From the NCBI GenBank assembly GCA_002336815.1, contig DDEU01000016.1:1-24708 (forward strand): a stretch of DNA of 24,708 nucleotides, given 5' to 3'. The position numbers and the translations under genes were made by a program. This DNA comes from Chitinophagaceae bacterium UBA1946. GTDB taxonomy: Bacteria > Bacteroidota > Bacteroidia > Chitinophagales > Chitinophagaceae. This document shows positions 1-10,000 of this stretch, in pieces. Within the stretch, counting starts at the first letter, position 1. The number at the start of each line of letters is the position of its first letter. Under the pieces are notes generated by a model, which was not told the DNA's origin, searched no databases, and saw nothing but the letters and a program-made list of their open reading frames with translations.

Positions 1-2
1 CT

Positions 3-743
3 ATTAACCCGGTAAGTGATAAAGAGATTATTGAAACAGAATTGCAGTTGAAAGACCTGGAGAGTGTTGACAAAAAAATACAGCGCACCGAAAAGATCGC
101 TAAAACAGATGCCAAGGCAAAAGCAGAACTGGAAATATTATTGCGTTGCAAAGAGCACCTGGAAAAAGGAAAGAACATTATCTCCCTTGGGTTGACCAAA
201 GAAGAAAAAACCGTTATTGCCGACCAGTTTTTATTAACCGACAAACCGGTATTGTACGTGGCGAATGTAGATGAAGCCAGCATGCACACCGGTAATAAAT
301 ACAGCGATGCTTTAAAAGAAGCCGTGAAAAATGAAGGCAACGAAGTGATCGTGATGACGAATGCCATTGAAGCACAGATCGCTGAATTTGAAAATCCCGA
401 TGACAAGGCGATGTTCATGGAAGAATATAAAATGACAGAACCAGCACTGGACCGGTTGATCCACTCAACTTATAAACTTTTAAATCTTTCCACCTATTTC
501 ACCGCCGGCGTGCAGGAAGTACGTGCCTGGACGATTCACCAGGGCTGGAAAGCGCCACAGGCAGCCAGTGTGATCCACACAGATTTTGAAAAAGGTTTTA
601 TTAAGGCAGAAGTAATTGCTTATGAAGATTTTTTACAGTACAAGTCAGAAGCTGCCTGCAGGGAAAATGGCCGGCTGAGGATAGAAGGAAAAGAATACAT
701 TGTAAAAGATGGAGACGTAATGCATTTCAGGTTTAATGTGTAG
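3..743 (+). CDS. ychF: Redox-responsive ribosome-binding ATPase YchF, C-terminal part (5' end outside window)
   Basis: The open frame runs in from the left edge, so the N-terminal Walker A/GTPase region is not visible. The 246 residues seen begin with INPVSDKEII, which matches the central part of YchF (Obg-family P-loop ATPase that binds ribosomes and is linked to oxidative stress control). A lysine-rich helical coiled-coil insertion follows (about residues 14-60 of the fragment). The C-terminal TGS domain shows the diagnostic TYFTAGVQEVRAWTI stretch, the AAGVIH-like AASVIHTDFEKGF and the end KDGDVMHFRFNV, all typical of YchF C-termini. An internal TTG at 42 is in frame but is not the start, because homology continues upstream of it. 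The gene is followed by a terminator hairpin and faces the convergent PorP/SprF gene. Identification is confident; only the truncation limits it. Confidence 0.95.
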   Translation: MNPVSDKEIIETELQLKDLESVDKKIQRTEKIAKTDAKAKAELEILLRCKEHLEKGKNIISLGLTKEEKTVIADQFLLTDKPVLYVANVDEASMHTGNKYSDALKEAVKNEGNEVIVMTNAIEAQIAEFENPDDKAMFMEEYKMTEPALDRLIHSTYKLLNLSTYFTAGVQEVRAWTIHQGWKAPQAASVIHTDFEKGFIKAEVIAYEDFLQYKSEAACRENGRLRIEGKEYIVKDGDVMHFRFNV

Positions 744-784
744 CCCGGTTGGAAGAACATTCAACAGGTTCTCTAAACGATAAG

Positions 785-816
785 ATAAAAAAAACTCCGT
801 ATGGAGTTTTTTTTAT
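785..816 (+). terminator. Intrinsic terminator after ychF
   Basis: An 8-bp stem (791-798 with 803-810, AAAACTCC/GGAGTTTT) with a GTAT loop is followed by a T tract. It lies about 50 bp after the ychF stop. The A tract before the stem means it could also work on the other strand. Confidence 0.75.
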
Positions 817-832
817 TTGGCAACGGGACACA

Positions 833-860
833 AAATAAAAAAAGCCCCTTCCCAGGGGCT
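833..860 (-). terminator. Intrinsic terminator for the PorP/SprF gene
   Basis: A 6-bp G/C-rich stem (843-848 with 855-860, AGCCCC/GGGGCT) on the minus strand is followed by a run of T (read from 842 down to 836). It lies about 85 bp past the stop of the minus-strand PorP/SprF gene and probably ends the PKD-PorP transcript. Confidence 0.7.
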
Positions 861-944
861 CTTAGTTATCCAAACAATCCATAAAAACAAAAGCTCTTGT
901 GTCAGGCAGACGTAGGCAATTGTGTTGTTTGAAATAAGTTGATG

Positions 945-1979
945 TTAAAACCTTGGACAGCGTACGGCGTTTTTGCTGGTATTGTCGCGGTTAAGATATG
1001 TTTGATAAGAGAGGGCCAGTTCAAAACCGCCGCGGCCTCTTGTTGTTGTACTTAATTTGGAAATGTTGGCATCATAACTAACGGATATGGCTAGTGGCCT
1101 CATTTCAACTTTTGCTACAGGTATTACTGCATCGCCCACTCTTAAAAAGCCACCACCGTGTATTAAGTATTTTGGATCTACTTCATCATCCAGTTTCCAG
1201 GTGTAGATAGCACCCCCGATCAGTTCGCTATGGGGCCCCTGTTTGGAATAATCTGCATGAAAAGTAACGTAGGTTTGCTCAGAAGTGGCCAGTCTTGCGC
1301 CGCCGGAATAAACCCATTTGGGGATCATCTCCAGGCTGCTGTTGCCGTAAAAGCTGATGTTGGAAGGTTTGTTGAAGTGATGCAGCGCAACACCTGCAAA
1401 TACGTTGTTATCAGGATTGTCATTGATCTGTGCATTAAAACTCATACCGACCGTTGCATCAAAATAACTGTAGGAAGCACTGTTGAAATTTTCTCCATCC
1501 GATAAGCCGGGATTATAATTATTACCGTCAAACTGGCTGTTGGTAGTTACTTTGCTCCTGTCGAACTTTCGCTGTACCATGCCTCCCATAAAACCAAGGG
1601 AGAGATACATATTGCGTTCGCCGCTTAATGATTTATGATAATTGGCTGCAGGTAAAATATGCGTAGATGTCATGCCGATATCGCCTGCTTTGTCGTATAA
1701 AATTTGTCCGCCGAGTGTAAGAAAATCTTCTCCTTTTCCAACTGGTAACTTAAATTCTCCATTTAAGGAAGTGGTTTGATAAGGTACAGTTACGCTTTGC
1801 CATTGTGTACGGTAAACTGCCTGGAATCTCAGGTCGCCTGTAAAAATTCCTGCCAGCGCCGGGTTGCGTAAAAGTGGTGCTTCATTAAACTGGGAAAAGT
1901 GAATGTCCTGTGACTGGACTTGCTGTGATACAATTATTATGAGTGATGCCCACAATAACTTGCGATGCAAGGTTTTCAT
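945..1979 (-). CDS. PorP/SprF family type IX secretion system outer-membrane protein
   Basis: The 344-aa product has a signal peptide (about residues 1-23, cleavage probably between QS and QD). Straight after it comes the family hallmark QDIHFSQFNEAPLLRNPALAG, followed by alternating short beta strands ending in aromatic residues, as expected of a beta-barrel outer-membrane protein. Length fits the family (about 300-350 aa). In Flavobacterium johnsoniae, SprF is needed for secretion of the adhesin SprB, a T9SS cargo with a type B C-terminal domain; PorP/SprF genes are usually found directly downstream of such cargo genes, exactly as here. The start is the ATG at 1979; no Shine-Dalgarno is visible, which is normal in Bacteroidota. 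The 73-bp gap to the upstream PKD gene shows no terminator, so co-transcription is likely. The specific subfamily (SprF or another paralogue) cannot be fixed from sequence alone. Confidence 0.93.
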   Translation of the reverse strand: MKTLHRKLLWASLIIIVSQQVQSQDIHFSQFNEAPLLRNPALAGIFTGDLRFQAVYRTQWQSVTVPYQTTSLNGEFKLPVGKGEDFLTLGGQILYDKAGDIGMTSTHILPAANYHKSLSGERNMYLSLGFMGGMVQRKFDRSKVTTNSQFDGNNYNPGLSDGENFNSASYSYFDATVGMSFNAQINDNPDNNVFAGVALHHFNKPSNISFYGNSSLEMIPKWVYSGGARLATSEQTYVTFHADYSKQGPHSELIGGAIYTWKLDDEVDPKYLIHGGGFLRVGDAVIPVAKVEMRPLAISVSYDANISKLSTTTRGRGGFELALSYQTYLNRDNTSKNAVRCPRF

Positions 1980-2052
1980 AAATCGGATTTTGTTTTCGTT
2001 CGGTTTGGATATAGACTGTTGTCTGTATATAAACGCCCTGCGCTAAACTTTA

Positions 2053-5000
2053 TTATCTTACCAGTATAAAATTTCCGCCGAAAGATATAGTTTGCCGGTT
2101 GGCACAAATGAAAGATATATTGTAGATATAGCTGCCGATGGGGCATTCACGGCCTTTGTGCCTGCCATCCCAGCCTTGCAACGCATCATTGGAATTGAAA
2201 TGATTGTTTTCGAATACAACCTGTCCGTAACGGTTGTATACAACAAAACTGCTGATGTGGATGGAACCGCTTCCCGGGGTATTCAACGGGTAAAATACAT
2301 TGTTGACTCCTTTCCCGGGTGAGAACGCTGTTGGGATATAGATGCTGTTCCTGTTGCAGTTTACATTTATTGTGATCTCATCCTCATCCGTACATCCGTT
2401 GCCGTTAGTGACGATTATTTTATAGGTAGTGGTGGTTGCCGGCGTGGCCACAGGGTTAGCACAGTTGCTGCAGCTTAAACTGCCGGAGGGTTGCCAAAGC
2501 CAGGTATTTACATCAGTTGAATATTGTGGGGTAAGCGGAACCGCTCTGCCGGAATTGACCACTACATCGGGGCCTGCATTTACAACCGGCAGTGCATTCA
2601 CGGTAATGGAAACATTGGCGCTGTCTTTAAAGCAATTGCTGCTGTCGTATCCAACTACTTTGTAAGTGATATTTACCGCCGGGGTTGCTATAGGATTTTG
2701 GATAGTGCTGCTGCTTAATCCCACTGCAGGCGACCAGGCATAATTTTCTGCACCAGCGGCATTTAATTGTACCGGTTGGCCTGCACAAACCGATACGGCT
2801 GTACTAACCCCCGTAAGCCTGAACGGCTGTTTTACATTCACAAAAACGCTGTCGGTTGTTGAACATCCAAACCTGTTGGTTCCTTTCACATAATATAGCG
2901 TATTGACAGGGACATTGGTAACAGGGTTGGCGCAGTTGATACAACTTAAAAAAGAAACCGGTTGCCAGGTATAGGTGTCAGCGCCTGTTGCGAATAAAGG
3001 AGCACTTGTGCCATTGCAGATAGCTGTATCCTGCCCGGCAAAAGTATTGGGTGCCGGGTTGATCGTAATACTTGTACCTGCCGTGTCGGCGCACACAGCG
3101 GTATTTGATGCGATCAGTTGGATTACATAAGTGCCGGTATCGTTGAATTGCTGTGCAGGAGGTTGTTGCAGCGTTGAAGAATTTCCATTTCCAAAATTCC
3201 AGTTCCACGAGATGGTTGAACTATCCGGGTTTAACCAACTACCCTGAAGTGTTACGGTTGCACCCCCGCAGTAAGATAGATTGTTGCCGGTAATATTTAC
3301 CTTGGGCAGGCTCCGGACTTGTATATAATTATTTTTTACAATACTGTCGCTGCAGTTACTGGTAGTGACCGCCAGTTTTACGGGGTACACGCCCGGGTTA
3401 GTGTAGAGGTGAACCGGGTTTTGCAGTGAGGAAAAAGTGCCATCGCCGAAATTCCACCTGTACCCAGTGATAGGGCTTACAGAAAAGGATGCATCGTTAA
3501 AACGCACCGTGCCACTATTGCAAAAAACTGAATCATCAACCGAAAAATTGATCTTGGTATTGTACAACTTGATACTGTCCCTGCCGATAACCGGCACTAC
3601 ACATCCACCCGTATCTTTCAGGAACACCGCAGGTAGAAAACTGCTCGGAGAAACATAACTGTGGACGATATTGGAATCGGTTGATGAAACAGAAGTTCCA
3701 TCGTTAAAATCCCATATGAATGAAACCGTATGAGTTGCAGCTACATGAAAACTCACATTCAAAGGCGTGCAGCCACTAAGCGGCGCATAGCTCAGTACGG
3801 CGGTAGGAGCAGTGATCTTTATCCTGATGGAATCTGTGTTGATGCAACCGCCGGATCTTTTCGCTTTGAGTTTGGCATAATATAAACCCGGCGTTGAATA
3901 GTAATACACCGGGTTGGCAGTAGTAGAAAATCCGCCATCTCCCAAATCCCAAACCTGCGACAGGGTATTGAGAGAGGTATTGGTGAAACTTACTTTAAAC
4001 GGTGTGCATTCACCAACAGAATCGCTCACTGTAAAGGAAGCTATAACATCCTTTACCTTGATATAGTTGTTTTTTGTTACCGAATCTTTGCAACCATACG
4101 TATCCGTTACTACCAGTTTGATGGTGAAATTTCCGTTGGCCGCATATTGTTTGATAGGGATAGAATCAGTGGAAAGATTTCCATCGCCCAGATCCCACCA
4201 GTAATGAAGGTTTTTGCCTGTAGAAACATTGTGCAGTTGCAGGGTATCGTTAATGCAGGTATTGAAATTGGAAACATAAAAGGCGGCTGCAGGCTGGTAA
4301 ATACTGATGGGCAGTGCATGCGCTATACTATCGGCACAACCGGCCGAGTCAATAATTTTTAAAGAAGGATAAAATGAACCCGTGCTGCTGTACACATGCG
4401 AAACTGGATTGGGAAGCGGTGCATTGTAAGTTTGAGCAAACCCATCGCCAAAATCCCATATCCATGTGGCGATGTTGTTATCGCCGCTCCGGGCATTGGA
4501 AGTATCTGTAAAATTGACCGGCAGATTACGGCAACCACCAATACCGTTAACAGCAAAACCGACCACCGGGCTGTACACATGAATAAGGTTTGCTTTAGTG
4601 GTAATGTTCGTACAGTTATTACTGTCTGTTGCGGAAAGTCGTATACTGTAATGTCCCGGGTTTCGGTAAGTATGCCAAACACTGTCAGTAGAAACACTGT
4701 CTACAGAGCCATCTCCAAAATCCCAAACATATTGTATGATATTACTTTTATTAAAATTCCTGAACTGGAAAAATACCGAGTCTGCTTTGCACAATTGAAG
4801 TTTCGAAACGCTGAAGTCTGGCACCTCGTTTAAAAGGTTAACCGCCATGGTTTCAGTGTTGGTGCAGGAATCGTTGGTGGTAGTGAGCGAAACAATATAA
4901 GTCTGATAATTGGCAAACTGGTGAGTTGGGTTTTGTTGTGTAGAATTAGTTCCGTCCCCAAAATCCCATAGCCAGCTTTGCGCTAATACCGAGCTGTCTT

Positions 5001-6870
5001 TGAAATACACTTCTTTTTTATTGCTGCAGTTGTACACCGGCCGGAAACGTGCCAGCCCAGGTAAAACCTTGATCAGCTTAGACCTGGTAATGGAATCTTT
5101 ACACCCATTATTCGATGCTACCAGCCGGATGGAATACATTCCGGAGTCTGAAAATGCGTGCGTTGGATTCTGGGCTGTTGAACCGCTACCATCATTGAAA
5201 AACCACTGCCAACTGTCTGCCGGCATCGACTGATCAGTAAACTGTACCTTACTTCCCGGGCATATAACGGTAGCGCCTATGTTGAAATTTACGGCAGGCG
5301 GGTTGCCCGTTCTGATACCTTGTGCTAATACCGCCGAATCGGTGCAACCATCATTGGTAGTAACAATAAGTTTTACGGTATAGGTGCCTGAATCAGTGTA
5401 TACTTCTGTTGGATATCTTGCAACAGAACTTTGCCCGTTACCAAAGTCCCACAGGTACGAGGCAATGCCGTCTGTAGAATTGATTAGAGGATTAGGAGCA
5501 AAACTGTACGGTATACAGCCGCCCCGGTTCACCGTATCAAAAATGATCGTTGGTTTGGAAACTTTTATAAACCTGTATTGCGTAATGTTGCTGCTGCAGC
5601 CACCGGCGTTAACAGCAGTTAATCTGATATCGAAAGCGCCCGTGTCCGTAAATGTATGCGAAGGATTTTGCTGGCTGCTGCTGCCGCCATCACCAAAGTC
5701 CCAGTTCCAGTTAACCGCACCCGGGGCAATGCTATTGAAATTTACAATGAATGGTGGTTTGCAGGCAGCCGAATCTGTTGCAGAAAAACCAACAACCGGG
5801 CCATTCAGCACGGTGATGCGTTTTGTTACTGAGTCAGAACAGGTACTAAAATTACTGAGTAGTTTAATGGTATAAACCCCTGGCATGGTCCAGGTTTTGG
5901 CAGTTATTAGTCCAAAAGAAGTAGTGCCATCATTAAAGACCCACTTCGAACTCAGTGGCGCAGGTGCGGTAGCATTGCTGAATACTGCCTGGCTGTTGGT
6001 ACAAACAGTATCTGTACTGCTGATCCGGGTCTGAACATTTCTGATCGCCACTGTATCCTTGTACACGAGCGTATCCTTACAGCCAAGACTGCTGGTTGCG
6101 ATCAACGTTACAGAAAATAGGCCGCTGCTTGCGTAGGCGTGCGACGTTGAAGCAAGGGTAGAACTGGTACCATCTCCAAATTTCCACAGGTAAGTAAGTG
6201 TACCCGGGCCAAGTGTATTGTTTGTAAAACGGATGGTTTCCGGCGGCTTGCATTTAGTAGGTTGCGAAAAGCTGAACAATGTACGTATTGAATCCGCAGC
6301 TTTTATATAGGCCAGTTTACTCAGGCTGTTCGTACAGCCACCACTGCTGGTAACTTTTAAAGTGATATTGTAATTGCCGGGCTGATTATACAGGTGTTGC
6401 GGATGTTGAAGATTTGAAAAGCTACCATCGTCAAACTCCCATTGCCAGGCTGCAATACTCCCGGGTGATGTAGTACTCAGATCTGTAAAATTGCTGTTGA
6501 AGGGCACACAGTCAGCCGAGTCATTAACGGTAAACTTTACAACCGGTTTATCGTAAACGGTGATATACTGGGTTCTTACGATGCTATTGCTGCCTGCGCT
6601 ATTACCTGCCGTAAGTTTAACTGTATAGATACCGGGATTAATAAAAGTGGTTACCGGGTTTTGCTGAGTTGAAACAGTGCCGTTGCCAAAATCCCAGTTC
6701 CAGTTGGTGGGGCTGCCTGTTGAATTATCTGAAAATTGTACCCGAAGCGGAGCACAGCCACTGGTAGGAGTGGCGGTAAATCCAGCCACAGGTTGCCCCA
6801 ATGCAATAGTTGAACTGCATAGGGTAGTAAGTATCCAGAGGTAAATATTATAGATTTTCAGCGGGCGCAT
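2053..6870 (-). CDS. Giant secreted PKD-repeat protein with T9SS type B sorting domain (downstream copy)
   Basis: About 1605 aa. The ATG at 6870 (MRPLKIYN) is chosen over a GTG two codons upstream at 6876. A signal peptide covers about residues 1-24 (cleavage near ALG-QP). Fifteen PKD domains of about 80-90 aa follow, each marked by a W-x-(F/L)-(G/N/D)-(D/N)-G core such as NWNWDFGNG, TYLWKFGDG and SWNWNFGNG. Then come three Ig-like domains (about residues 1280-1500), two with a paired-cysteine SCxNCANP motif, and a sorting domain over about the last 100 residues (IYIPTAFSP, VYNRYGQVVFE, GWDGRHKG, PIGSYIYNI). Such proteins are exported by the T9SS and stay at or leave the cell surface; PKD arrays commonly act in adhesion, gliding or polymer binding. 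The sorting domain is unusual: SPGKGVNNVF replaces the common SPNGDGxNDVF. The gene lies upstream of and probably in operon with the PorP/SprF gene. The ligand is unknown. Confidence 0.92.
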   Translation of the reverse strand: MRPLKIYNIYLWILTTLCSSTIALGQPVAGFTATPTSGCAPLRVQFSDNSTGSPTNWNWDFGNGTVSTQQNPVTTFINPGIYTVKLTAGNSAGSNSIVRTQYITVYDKPVVKFTVNDSADCVPFNSNFTDLSTTSPGSIAAWQWEFDDGSFSNLQHPQHLYNQPGNYNITLKVTSSGGCTNSLSKLAYIKAADSIRTLFSFSQPTKCKPPETIRFTNNTLGPGTLTYLWKFGDGTSSTLASTSHAYASSGLFSVTLIATSSLGCKDTLVYKDTVAIRNVQTRISSTDTVCTNSQAVFSNATAPAPLSSKWVFNDGTTSFGLITAKTWTMPGVYTIKLLSNFSTCSDSVTKRITVLNGPVVGFSATDSAACKPPFIVNFNSIAPGAVNWNWDFGDGGSSSQQNPSHTFTDTGAFDIRLTAVNAGGCSSNITQYRFIKVSKPTIIFDTVNRGGCIPYSFAPNPLINSTDGIASYLWDFGNGQSSVARYPTEVYTDSGTYTVKLIVTTNDGCTDSAVLAQGIRTGNPPAVNFNIGATVICPGSKVQFTDQSMPADSWQWFFNDGSGSTAQNPTHAFSDSGMYSIRLVASNNGCKDSITRSKLIKVLPGLARFRPVYNCSNKKEVYFKDSSVLAQSWLWDFGDGTNSTQQNPTHQFANYQTYIVSLTTTNDSCTNTETMAVNLLNEVPDFSVSKLQLCKADSVFFQFRNFNKSNIIQYVWDFGDGSVDSVSTDSVWHTYRNPGHYSIRLSATDSNNCTNITTKANLIHVYSPVVGFAVNGIGGCRNLPVNFTDTSNARSGDNNIATWIWDFGDGFAQTYNAPLPNPVSHVYSSTGSFYPSLKIIDSAGCADSIAHALPISIYQPAAAFYVSNFNTCINDTLQLHNVSTGKNLHYWWDLGDGNLSTDSIPIKQYAANGNFTIKLVVTDTYGCKDSVTKNNYIKVKDVIASFTVSDSVGECTPFKVSFTNTSLNTLSQVWDLGDGGFSTTANPVYYYSTPGLYYAKLKAKRSGGCINTDSIRIKITAPTAVLSYAPLSGCTPLNVSFHVAATHTVSFIWDFNDGTSVSSTDSNIVHSYVSPSSFLPAVFLKDTGGCVVPVIGRDSIKLYNTKINFSVDDSVFCNSGTVRFNDASFSVSPITGYRWNFGDGTFSSLQNPVHLYTNPGVYPVKLAVTTSNCSDSIVKNNYIQVRSLPKVNITGNNLSYCGGATVTLQGSWLNPDSSTISWNWNFGNGNSSTLQQPPAQQFNDTGTYVIQLIASNTAVCADTAGTSITINPAPNTFAGQDTAICNGTSAPLFATGADTYTWQPVSFLSCINCANPVTNVPVNTLYYVKGTNRFGCSTTDSVFVNVKQPFRLTGVSTAVSVCAGQPVQLNAAGAENYAWSPAVGLSSSTIQNPIATPAVNITYKVVGYDSSNCFKDSANVSITVNALPVVNAGPDVVVNSGRAVPLTPQYSTDVNTWLWQPSGSLSCSNCANPVATPATTTTYKIIVTNGNGCTDEDEITINVNCNRNSIYIPTAFSPGKGVNNVFYPLNTPGSGSIHISSFVVYNRYGQVVFENNHFNSNDALQGWDGRHKGRECPIGSYIYNISFICANRQTISFGGNFILVR

Positions 6871-6999
6871 GCACACTCACAAATTACAAAAACTATGCTA
6901 CCATTTTGCAGAATGAGGTGGGAATGTACTTTTAAGCGTCTTCTTTTTTTATGATGTGCTGCTATCTGCGCTGAACAAGGTTTTAGCTGGGAGGTATAT

Positions 7000-7033
7000 C
7001 ACAAAAGAAAAAGCCAACCTTTCGGTCAGCTTT
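7000..7033 (-). terminator. Intrinsic terminator after the upstream PKD gene
   Basis: Read on the minus strand, an 8-bp stem AGCTGACC/GGTTGGCT (two adjacent G-T wobbles) closes a GAAA tetraloop (stem spans 7012-7031) and is followed by a T-rich tract down to 7000. It lies about 30 bp past the stop at 7063. It suggests that the two PKD genes are at least partly separate transcription units. Confidence 0.75.
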
Positions 7034-7062
7034 CTTTGAGGTAAATAAAAACAAAAGCCTCT

Positions 7063-10000
7063 TTATTTGATCAGCGCAATATTTCCCCGGTGGGTGAGTA
7101 CACTTCCATTGTCGCATACTACTTCCAGTGTGTAAATGAACACATCCGGGTTTAGTTGCTTTCCTTTGTTAGTGCCGTCCCATCCATAAGAAGGATTGTT
7201 CGCATCAAAATTGGTTTTTTCAAAAAATGTTTCGCCCCAGCGGTTATAGATCCTCAGCGTTTTTATTTTAAATACGCCCGTTCCTCTTGGATAAAACACG
7301 TCATTGGTGCCATCACCGTTTGGTGAAAATGTATTGGGTATAAAAATGTTTGAACCATTACAGATCACAAATACTGTAACCCTTCCTTTTGCAGTGCAAC
7401 CTCCTTTGTTCTTTACTTCCACGGTATATTCTGTGTTCTCAGAAGGTTTTACTGTAATGCCCGGGTAATCATTCCTGAACAGCCCGGTAGTAGGCTGCCA
7501 GTTCACCCAATTCACATCTGGTGATATCACCGGTACAAGGTCAATTGTTTGGCCTACGTTAATGGTTTTATCAACTCCTGCTTCTACTGTTGGTATTGGG
7601 TTTACCCTGAGGGAAATATAGCCGGTGTCTTTAAAGCAGCCAACATCGTCTGACCCGATGATTCTGTAGGTGGTAGTGGTATCAGGCGTTGCAGTTGGTT
7701 CGCTGATGCTGGCATTGTCCAGCGTATTGGCAGGTGTCCAGGAATAGGTATGTGCACCACCGGCCGATAATTTTTTAGATTGACCACGGCAAATACTGTC
7801 GCTGTTACTGTGTGTCAATACCAGTTTCGACTTAACAGTTACCGCAATCGAATCCTTTGCAGTGCAACCATTGGCAGAAGTACCGGTAACCGTATAGGTG
7901 ATGTTATTTAAGGTGGCGGTAGCCGGACTGGCGCAATTGGTACAGTTAAGCGCTGTAGCCGGGCTCCAGGAATAAGTGGCCGCACCAGTAGCCTGCATCG
8001 TTTTACTGCTTCCTTTGCAAAGTATAAAATCACTGCCTGCGCTAACAACCGGGATGGCATAAGCTTCTACCAGCTTTGTAGCGGTGTCTTTACAACCACT
8101 GCTGTTGGTGGCAACAAGTGTAATCGTGTATTGGCCTGCGTTAGTATAGTGTTGCAGGGCTGGCGATGCTGCGGTTGATGTATTGCCATTAGCGAAACTC
8201 CATTGCCAACTGAGTGAAGAAGTGTCAGGCACTACCACCTGGCTGTTGAAAGTTACAGACAATGGCGCACACCCGTTTGCGCTTGCTGACAGATTAATGT
8301 TAGGAGACGATACGATCTTTACCGGTATGGTTGATTGAAGTGTATCGCTGCATCCTTTCTGCGTAGTTACTACCAGTGATGGGTAGAAGATTCCGGTTGA
8401 TGAATAGTGATAAACAGGATGCTGGCTGGCAGAAGTATTGCCATTGCCTAAATTCCATTTATACGAGGCAATCACATCATTGGTGGCTACAGAAGAATCG
8501 GTGAAAGAGATGATCCCCGAATCGCACAATAACCTGTTCGTATACCCGAAATTAGCTTTGATATCGCTTACTACGATCGTATCATCGCCGGTGATCGGCA
8601 CCTGGCAACCGGTTTGGTCGATCAGGATCATTTTTGGAATGTACCTGCCGGGATAGGTATAAGTATAAGTGATCCTTGAGTTGGCTGAACTAACCGTACT
8701 GCCATCGTTAAAGTCCCATACAAAATTATTCTGGCCTGCGGTGTTCGCCGTAAAGTTCACTGTCACCGGGTTACAACCACTGGTAGGATTATAACTGAAT
8801 ACTCCCTGTGGTCCTTTGATCACCACCCTGCGTTGGTAGGTGCTGGTGCAACCGCCCTGGCCTGTTACCGTGAGTTTCACAAAATAAATGCCGGGGTAAT
8901 TGTAAAAGTGCGCCGGGTTTGGTTGCAACGAAGTGGTACTGTCGCCAAAATCCCATTTAATGCTCACCGCATTGGAAGACTGGTTGGTAAAATTGATCAC
9001 CAGCGGTGGACAGTTACTTGCCGAATCGCTCATGATAAAATGCGAAACCGGGCTTTTGATATTGATAAAGTCTGTTTTAAAAGTTGAATCAGTACAGCCG
9101 TATTGATCAGTGATCACCAATTTTACACTGTACGTACCGTCGCTGTTGTATGCATGCGATGGATTGGAAGCAACAGCACTGGTGTTATCACCAAAACTCC
9201 ATTTATATGTAAGCAGAGGGCCTGTGCTCTGGCTTACAAAGCGAACCGGCCTTCCCGGACAGCTCAATGTATCAACTGAAGTGAAATTTGCGGTTGGTTT
9301 TGAAATGATCAGTGATGCAGCCAGGGAAGTGCTGTCAGCACATCCATTACTATCTGTCACTTTAAGTTTTACGGTATATGAACCAGGAGCACCGTAAGTA
9401 TGTTCAAATGGTGCTGCAGTAAGTGTTTCGGATGTGCTGTCGCCGTATTGCCACTGCCATTGCTGTATGGCATGTGTACCATCCGTCAATGAGCTGTCTT
9501 TGAATGTAACAGCACTGTTTAAACAGGCACCGGGTACTGCCGGAGAAAATTTTGCGGTAGGTCCGCTCACCGCAATATACGCCCGTTTAATAAGGGTATC
9601 GCTGCAACCCAGTATATCACTCATGGCTAAACGAACAGTAAATACACCCGTTCTGCTGAAGATATGATCCATATAGTTTTGTGGTCTTGGCGAATTGATG
9701 GATGAACTTCCATCTCCAAAATTCCAGTTGAGATTACTCACATCTGCAATGCTCAGTCCTGTGTTGAAGCGTACGTTACTGCCTTTACATACTATTGTAT
9801 CTGTAGCAGTGAATTGCGCTTTGCTGTTTACGATCTGTATCTGTTTGCTGGTGGTAAAATCACAACCATAGGTATTGTTTATCACCTTCAGGGTTACTAC
9901 AAATATCCCGGTGGTAGTGTAGATATGTACCGGGCTTGGTACGGTAGAGGTAACGCCATCGCCAAAATCCCAATGCCATTCATCGGCTCCGATCGATTGA

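Noticed and set aside
744..944. Possible small RNA gene in the ychF-PorP/SprF gap
   Set aside because: The two hairpins are explained as terminators of the two converging genes; no promoter or further structure was seen.
6868..6876. GTG start at 6876 for the downstream PKD gene
   Set aside because: The ATG two codons downstream gives a better signal peptide N-terminus and a more usual start codon.
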